NCBI GenBank assembly: GCA_021776195.1
Contig: JAJFGK010000068.1
Location: 1-36,410 of the forward strand
DNA from: Kiloniellaceae bacterium
Lineage (GTDB): Bacteria; Pseudomonadota; Alphaproteobacteria; Kiloniellales; Kiloniellaceae
Direction: 5' to 3'
Length of the DNA stretch: 36,410 nt
This document shows positions 32,091-36,410 of this stretch, piece by piece (the first letter of the stretch is position 1; each line of letters starts with the position of its first letter). A program made the position numbers and the translations under genes. Below the pieces are notes generated by a model. It saw only the letters and a program-made list of their open reading frames with translations, was not told the origin of the DNA and ran no database searches.

Positions 32091-33383
32091 GTGCCTGATT
32101 ACATCGAGAAGAGACGACGCCTTTGGTACGCTGTATTAGACGTTCCTAAGGCACTGCGTCCACGTTTAGGGACTGGTCGGTTCGTAAAGAGCTTGAGCAC
32201 AGAAAGCCGCACTGAGGCTCTTCGCCGTGCCGCCCCTCTTGTCGCCCTTTGGAAGAGCCGGATTGAGCAAGCTAAAGCCAACAATGACGGTTCGTCGTCA
32301 CAAGACCCCTTAGAGGCCGATGCGGCATTCTGGAGGCAAGCTCTCCAGTCAGCCAAGAGTGATGCCGAGCGAGAAGGCATAGCAGACGAAATCTCCAACA
32401 GAGCCTACGATTACATCTCGGAGGACATTTCAGCCCTCGATCCTAGCGAGCGAGATGAGGTGGACGAGACGCGGGCTGAGAAGTTCGCGGGACTCGCAAA
32501 GGGCATCCTAGTACCCACTACAGAACACCTAGAAGAATGGTTATCCGGCGTCGCAGACACCGCGAAGACAATGGATGAAAAGCGTGCAGCCATTCGGCGT
32601 TTCTCCAATGAGTTCCCGACGCTCAACGATGTGACCCGCAAGGGTGCCCAGCGTTGGATCAACAAGCTTTCGCAGAAGGACGGCCTCGCGCCTCCCACGG
32701 TTCGGAAGATGCTGTCTGGAGTGCGGGGCTATTGGAAGTATATGAAGGCCATCGAGGCTGTGCCCGATGACAGCTTCCCATTCGATCACCTTGAGATCCC
32801 CAAACGGAACGAGAAAGCCGTCATAGACGGCGAGCGGCACCCTTTCGAGTCACGGGAAGTGGTTGCGTTCCTCAAGGCGGCCGAGAGCCGAGGAGACAGG
32901 CAGCTCGCAGACGTGATCACCCTCGCGATGTGGACGGGGTGTCGGATCGAGGAGCTGTGCAGCCTCCCTGTCGAGCGCGCCAAAGATGGTGTGATCGAGA
33001 TCAAGGATGCCAAGACCCGCTCAGGCTGGCGGAGGATCCCGGTTCATTCGAAGCTCCGTCCTGATCTTGACCGCATGGCCGAGGAGTCCCACGACGGATA
33101 CGTCATGAACGGTCTCACCGCGAACAAGTACGACGACCGTAGCGGGGCTGTTGGGAAGCGCTTTGGCCGTCTCAAGAAGAAGATGGGACACGGATCTCAG
33201 CAAACCTTCCACTCCATCAGGGGAACCGTCTCGACCCTATTGGAGAACGCTGGTATCCCCGAAAATGTCTCAGCGGACATCATGGGGCACAAGAAGCCGA
33301 CCATGACCTATGGCCTCTATTCAGGAGGCTCCACGGTCTCCGTGATGCGCGATGCCATCGAGCAGATTGATTATCCGCTCTGA
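32091..33383 (+). CDS. Tyrosine-type site-specific integrase
   Basis: The integrase of about 430 residues starts with a DUF6538-like arm-binding region (PDYIEKRRRLWYAVLDVPKA). A core-binding domain follows (about 165-250), then the catalytic domain. Catalytic residues are visible: R in WTGCRIEELCSL, K in IKDAKTRSGWRRIPV, H-x-x-R in FHSIRGTVSTLL, H in MGHKKPTMTYGLYS and the tyrosine of GLYS. It would recombine the element with the tRNA-end site 110 bp upstream. The start is uncertain: GTG 32091 fits the family's short lead before the Tyr; GTG 32055 (GGGG upstream) and TTG 32007 are in frame. Confidence 0.93.
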   Translation: MPDYIEKRRRLWYAVLDVPKALRPRLGTGRFVKSLSTESRTEALRRAAPLVALWKSRIEQAKANNDGSSSQDPLEADAAFWRQALQSAKSDAEREGIADEISNRAYDYISEDISALDPSERDEVDETRAEKFAGLAKGILVPTTEHLEEWLSGVADTAKTMDEKRAAIRRFSNEFPTLNDVTRKGAQRWINKLSQKDGLAPPTVRKMLSGVRGYWKYMKAIEAVPDDSFPFDHLEIPKRNEKAVIDGERHPFESREVVAFLKAAESRGDRQLADVITLAMWTGCRIEELCSLPVERAKDGVIEIKDAKTRSGWRRIPVHSKLRPDLDRMAEESHDGYVMNGLTANKYDDRSGAVGKRFGRLKKKMGHGSQQTFHSIRGTVSTLLENAGIPENVSADIMGHKKPTMTYGLYSGGSTVSVMRDAIEQIDYPL

Positions 33384-33400
33384 CAATGAATTGAGGTCCC

Positions 33401-33874
33401 TCAAAAGATCTGCTTCTTGATCGCCTCACTGACAACATTGACTAAAATCTTGCCCATAGCATCTGAGGCTACAGTGCCCGCCTTACCCATGAGCTTCTTG
33501 AAGCGCACCGCGGCTACCTGAGCCTTTGGAGAGTCCTGGACAAGCACGTCAACAGACCCGCTCAGCTTGTCCTTCTCGTCTCGGCTCAATTCGTCTAGCT
33601 CTTCTACCAGTTCTTTCGCTGCCTCCAGCGCAGCCTGTGTCCAAGGGTAAGCGCCACCGCATGAATGGCAGTATGATGGGGATTCATAGTGGAAGCTGAT
33701 AACTCCAGGCGAGTCATAGTATCCCCGGATCATCGATTGGCAGGATGGGCATTCGCGAGTGGTCTCAGCGCCGCACTTTGAACAGTATTTGCTGGTGAAC
33801 TCAGGCGAGCCCGCATAGTCGCCAGTCGTCGGATGTCCGTTGAGGCACACCTCCGCTTTGTTGTACTCGCCCAT
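33401..33874 (-). CDS. DUF2321-family zinc-ribbon protein
   Basis: The 157-residue protein has an N-terminal half with cysteine pairs for zinc: CLNGH, CSKCG, CPSC and CHSCG (about residues 10-75), matching the DUF2321 pattern (AEVCLNGHPTT at the start). The C-terminal half is helical (AALEAAKELVEELDELSRDE) without a known domain. Function unknown. It converges on the integrase gene, 17 bp apart, and diverges from the helicase gene. DUF2321 proteins occur scattered on mobile and chromosomal DNA. Confidence 0.82.
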   Translation of the reverse strand: MGEYNKAEVCLNGHPTTGDYAGSPEFTSKYCSKCGAETTRECPSCQSMIRGYYDSPGVISFHYESPSYCHSCGGAYPWTQAALEAAKELVEELDELSRDEKDKLSGSVDVLVQDSPKAQVAAVRFKKLMGKAGTVASDAMGKILVNVVSEAIKKQIF

Positions 33875-34189
33875 CACAATCGCCCCAGTCTTTCACGCGT
33901 CCCACGCCCGATGCTAACACTGCACTTAGCGAACGCGAAGCCACAACACTACTTCGAATAGCACTTAATTTCACTACGCTCCGCCATACCTATTCGTTCA
34001 AGTCTGTAAGTAGCTTCTCAGTCGCTCCCTAGTCGACCCTCAGCAGACCCACCAGCGCACACCCCAATCAGACCTACTGCGTCCGCAAGCTGTCACAAGC
34101 TTGCGCGGTCGCTGCGCCCCTGCGTTTGGTGATGCAGGCGGGGGCGCGGCGAGCCTTTGCATCACCACTGCATCGCCTAGGAGAAACCT
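33875..34189. other. Divergent intergenic region before the helicase gene
   Basis: The 315-bp gap between the DUF2321 gene and the helicase gene has no credible open frame. The left 180 bp are plain and must hold the DUF2321 promoter. The right 110 bp are rich in inverted repeats, described separately at 34084-34166. Confidence 0.5.
34084..34166 (+). promoter_or_regulatory. Hairpin cluster with mutually exclusive stems
   Basis: Stem 1 is CGCAAGCT (34084-34091) with AGCTTGCG (34098-34105). Stem A pairs GCGCCCC (34114-34120) with GGGGCGC (34141-34147), extended inside by TGC/GCA (34121-34123 with 34134-34136). Stem B pairs GGTGATGCA (34128-34136) with TGCATCACC (34158-34166), extended by GGC/GCC. 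Stems A and B share 34134-34136 and cannot both form fully. Stem B ends 12 bp before the helicase Shine-Dalgarno. A switchable leader is possible. Confidence 0.5.
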
Positions 34190-36142
34190 TTGAACCCTAC
34201 CTCTACCTCGCCCTTCACCGGGCTGTTCACCCCGTCCTCGCCGGGTATCCCGATAGCCAATCGTCGGACCCGGCGTGCCTTGGTGAAGCACCACAAGAAG
34301 GCCGGCACCGCCTCCCTGTTCAGCGATCAAGACCTCACTGATGAGGCCTTCAAGATCCTAAAGGCGGACCTGGAGACCTTCGGGTCCAAGCTATCCGGGC
34401 CCCAGCGTGACGGCCTCTACTGCATCGTTGGACGAATGACGATGTTGGCCACTGGCGCTGTCGCTGGTCGCTACGCCTACGGGCTGGCGACTGGATGCGG
34501 CAAGACCCGGTCAATCATCGCTTGGTGCACCGCCCTGGCTCGCCTGAAGAAGCCCTACTCGGTCGTGATCTGTTGTTCCAAGGTAGACGCCCTCTGTGAG
34601 ATCAAGGAGGCGCTCCTGGAAGCTAAGGTCCCTGAGGAGATGATTGGCATCCGGCATTCCTACGCAGTGGGACAGAACGGCGCTAAGTTCCCCGCCACGG
34701 CCGACAACGAAAATCGACAGATCCTACTGGTGACCCACGCCCGAGTTCGGGGGAAGTCCAACCGTTCCGAGTACGACAGCTACCGCGGCAAGCCCCGTAG
34801 TTTGCTTGTCTGGGATGAGTCCCTGCTGACGGGAGAGCATCAGGTCGTGGAGGTCTTGGATTTTGAGAGGGCCCTTGGGTCCCTGCGGCCCATCTTGGAC
34901 CGAAACAGGGCCACTCCCGATCAGGCCAGGGCGATCCAATATTTGGAAGCCTGTTGGGAGGTCCTGAGCGAGGAGCTAGCCTCCCAAGAACGAGACCATC
35001 ACAAGCCTCTCCCCGTCCGCCTGGACCCTCTGTGTCCCGACGACCTCGCGCAGATGACCGAGGCCCTGGGGGCCATCAAGGACAGCGCAACCGCCGTCGA
35101 GTTCCTCAAGATCTCCCAAGCCCCTCTCCGGGTGATCGCCAACAGCGGCTTTGAGGATGCCTACATCAAGTACGATCTCGCAGTCCCTCCCGAGTTGAAC
35201 CGAGTGGCGATCCTGGACGCCTCCTATCCCATCCGGGAGCTGGAGCGATTGGACACGACAATCAACGAAGATCCGGCCTTCAAGGCGATCCTGGAGCGGG
35301 GGCCGATCAAGCGGTACGACGCGGTCGCCATCCACTGGATGAACCATGCATCCGGCAGAGGGGCCATGACGAAGGACTTTGGGTTGCCCCGGAGAGGTCG
35401 GAAGATCAGCCGTGAGGTTGTCGAGGTCCTGAAGTCCATCCCTCAGGGAGAAGCAGCGATCGTCTTCACCTTCAAGAAGAGGGGGAAGGTGGATATGAAT
35501 GAGACCCTCAGGGACGACCTGAAGGCCGTGGGGATCGATCCTGATGAGAAGATGCCTGATGGCCAGGACAGGTTCATCTGGCTGACCTGGGGTCAGGAGA
35601 CCGCGACATCCAAACATAGCTACGCCAAGAACGTGGTCTTCGCTGGGGTCCTCCATAGGTCCGAAAGTGACCTTGCGGGGGCCATGATCGCTCAGAAGGA
35701 CGAGTTGACCTGTGACGTGACCAAGGGAGACATCTCGTCCGTCCAGAGATCAGAGGTCGCTCACTATGTCTATCAGGCGATCTCCAGGAGTGCCTGTCGG
35801 ATCACTCAAGGCGGCCAGGGGCTCGCGACCAATGTGTGGATCTTCCATTGGGAGGAGAAGGTGAAGGAGATACTCAGGGAGGTGATGCCAGGGGTCTGCT
35901 TCAGGGAGTGGCAAGGGATCGTCCTTGGCAAGACAAAGACCAAGACGGAGGAGAGAGCGAAATTGATCGCTGAATACCTGGAAGGGCTGCCTAAGGATAC
36001 CCAGAGGGTCAGCATCAGGTTTGTCAAAGACGCCTTAGGGCTACACGACATTAAAGGAAAGCAGTTCAATGAGGCCCGGAAACGAGCCCTGCAAATGGCT
36101 CACAACTGGGACCTAGAGGACCGCTCTTTCGTCCGCCTGTGA
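34190..36142 (+). CDS. SF2 helicase-like protein of the integrative element
   Basis: The 650-residue protein starts at TTG 34190, supported by AGGAGA five bases upstream; the next ATG would cut deep into the protein. It has a Walker A-type motif TGCGKTRS (101-108), a motif Ia-like VVICCSK, LLVTHARVRG, and a motif II-like LLVWDES (DES in place of DEAD/DEAH, about 209-211). Later come IVFTFKKRG and a motif VI-like YQAISRSACR. This is the layout of SF2 DEAD/DEAH-type helicases found on phages and plasmids. The C-terminal 100 residues look like a separate DNA-binding part. It may drive replication of the element (inference). Codon use differs from chromosomal genes. Confidence 0.75.
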   Translation: MNPTSTSPFTGLFTPSSPGIPIANRRTRRALVKHHKKAGTASLFSDQDLTDEAFKILKADLETFGSKLSGPQRDGLYCIVGRMTMLATGAVAGRYAYGLATGCGKTRSIIAWCTALARLKKPYSVVICCSKVDALCEIKEALLEAKVPEEMIGIRHSYAVGQNGAKFPATADNENRQILLVTHARVRGKSNRSEYDSYRGKPRSLLVWDESLLTGEHQVVEVLDFERALGSLRPILDRNRATPDQARAIQYLEACWEVLSEELASQERDHHKPLPVRLDPLCPDDLAQMTEALGAIKDSATAVEFLKISQAPLRVIANSGFEDAYIKYDLAVPPELNRVAILDASYPIRELERLDTTINEDPAFKAILERGPIKRYDAVAIHWMNHASGRGAMTKDFGLPRRGRKISREVVEVLKSIPQGEAAIVFTFKKRGKVDMNETLRDDLKAVGIDPDEKMPDGQDRFIWLTWGQETATSKHSYAKNVVFAGVLHRSESDLAGAMIAQKDELTCDVTKGDISSVQRSEVAHYVYQAISRSACRITQGGQGLATNVWIFHWEEKVKEILREVMPGVCFREWQGIVLGKTKTKTEERAKLIAEYLEGLPKDTQRVSIRFVKDALGLHDIKGKQFNEARKRALQMAHNWDLEDRSFVRL

Positions 36143-36151
36143 CGGTCACGA

Positions 36152-36205
36152 CTTAACGACCCTTCCCGGTATAAAGAGAGACTATTACCGGCAGGGGTCG
36201 TTAAG
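36152..36205. repeat. Long inverted repeat 1 after the helicase gene
   Basis: CTTAACGACCC (36152-36162) and GGGTCGTTAAG (36195-36205) are perfect complements. Inside them CCGGTA (36166-36171) and TACCGG (36186-36191) also pair, leaving a 14-nt AT-rich loop. It begins 9 bp after the helicase stop. No T-run follows. Confidence 0.85.
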
Positions 36206-36209
36206 TTCG

Positions 36210-36267
36210 CCGTTGGTCCCCGCTGGTATTGTCACGAGCTATGGGCGGACCCAGCGAAGTCCAACGG
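36210..36267. repeat. Long inverted repeat 2
   Basis: CCGTTGG (36210-36216) pairs with CCAACGG (36261-36267), and CGCTGG (36221-36226) with CCAGCG (36251-36256). The two stems are separated by a symmetric 4-nt by 4-nt internal loop, and the terminal loop is 24 nt. It starts 5 bp after repeat 1. Confidence 0.8.
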
Positions 36268-36298
36268 GGGCCTAGCCCGGAAGATTCATGAAAGAGTT

Positions 36299-36366
36299 AC
36301 CGCCGTCCCTTGTTCTGCGTTATGATTCAGGTGCTTAGACTGGATCGAGCGCAGGGAGACGGCGGT
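36299..36366. repeat. Long inverted repeat 3
   Basis: ACCGCCGTC (36299-36307) pairs with GACGGCGGT (36358-36366), and CTGCG (36315-36319) with CGCAG (36350-36354). The right arm covers the last base of a GGGAG ribosome binding site and the first bases of a possible GTG start at 36365. Confidence 0.75.
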
Positions 36367-36410
36367 GACGGATTGTAACCTTTCAAAGATTGAATTTCCA
36401 CGTTGTTGTC
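36365..36410 (+). CDS. Possible start of a further gene, cut by the window edge
   Basis: A GTG at 36365 has GGGAG (36354-36358) six bases upstream, and the frame is open for the 15 codons to the edge (MTDCNLSKIEFPRCC). The start lies in the right arm of inverted repeat 3, which could hide it. Too short to recognise or confirm. Confidence 0.25.
   Translation, partial: MTDCNLSKIEFPRCC

Larger units (their letters stand above)
31964..36410. mobile_element. Left part of an integrative element
   Basis: From the tRNA-end fragment rightward come a tyrosine integrase, a DUF2321 zinc-ribbon protein and a helicase-like protein. The sequence is less GC-rich and uses codons (AGG, AAG, CAG-rich stretches) unlike the genes to the left. 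The right end is outside the window. No capsid, relaxase or conjugation gene is seen, so phage, satellite or integrative plasmid cannot be told apart. Confidence 0.65.

Noticed and set aside
1..36410. CRISPR arrays, insertion sequences and rRNA genes
   Set aside because: No regularly spaced direct repeats, transposase frames or rRNA-like segments were seen; the only mobile-element signs are those from 31964 onward.

Overview
The window is GC-rich, densely packed bacterial DNA. The gene set (TAXI-type TRAP transporter, Atm1-type ABC exporter, DUF4242 and SRPBCC proteins, thi uptake operon, orphan Flp pilin) suggests an alphaproteobacterium, probably Rhodospirillales-like. That placement is inference from gene content and style; no rRNA or other marker gene is present.

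Positions 1-7507 look like one regulated metabolic module. A leftward gene run encodes a TAXI solute receptor, a fused TRAP permease, a CoxG-like SRPBCC protein, the CoxS iron-sulfur and CoxM flavin subunits of a molybdenum hydroxylase, and the start of a YdbH/AsmA-like protein that leaves the window. No large molybdopterin subunit (CoxL type) is present. A divergent TetR regulator and a rightward SRPBCC gene complete the set. Three copies of one near-palindromic 16-bp site (two between tetR and the TAXI gene, one before the SRPBCC gene) tie these genes into one probable regulon.

Positions 7580-22078 are mostly unrelated single genes: a DUF4242 protein, a P-loop kinase-like protein, a YpfJ-type zinc peptidase, an aldo/keto reductase, an Atm1-type exporter, a nitronate monooxygenase-like flavoprotein, RsgA, a cupin, an MscS-type channel and a small unknown protein. 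The notable member is a 962-residue protein joining two membrane-anchored extracytoplasmic sensor modules to a complete MFS transporter. It overlaps, tail to tail, a gene for an ABC-type periplasmic binding protein. A short decayed copy of the sensor gene lies 1.2 kb before it.

Positions 22142-26344 are a leftward thiamine salvage operon, thiE-thiD-thiZ-thiX-thiY, behind a clear TPP riboswitch and a plausible promoter. The proteins would import a pyrimidine precursor, phosphorylate it and couple it to the thiazole. Positions 26546-31814 hold a small unknown protein, a 57-residue Flp-type pilin, an HExxH putative peptidase, a coiled-coil protein, a large unknown membrane protein, and an epoxide hydrolase preceded by a translationally coupled 21-residue leader ORF.

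From 31964 to the right edge lies the left part of an integrated element. It starts with a 17-bp fragment matching the 3' end of a tRNA gene read leftward, next to what looks like that tRNA's terminator. A tyrosine integrase, a DUF2321 zinc-ribbon protein and an SF2 helicase-like protein with a TTG start follow. The helicase gene is flanked by strong secondary structure: alternative hairpins before its ribosome binding site, and three successive long inverted repeats after its stop. These are the best candidates for undescribed control or replication elements here.
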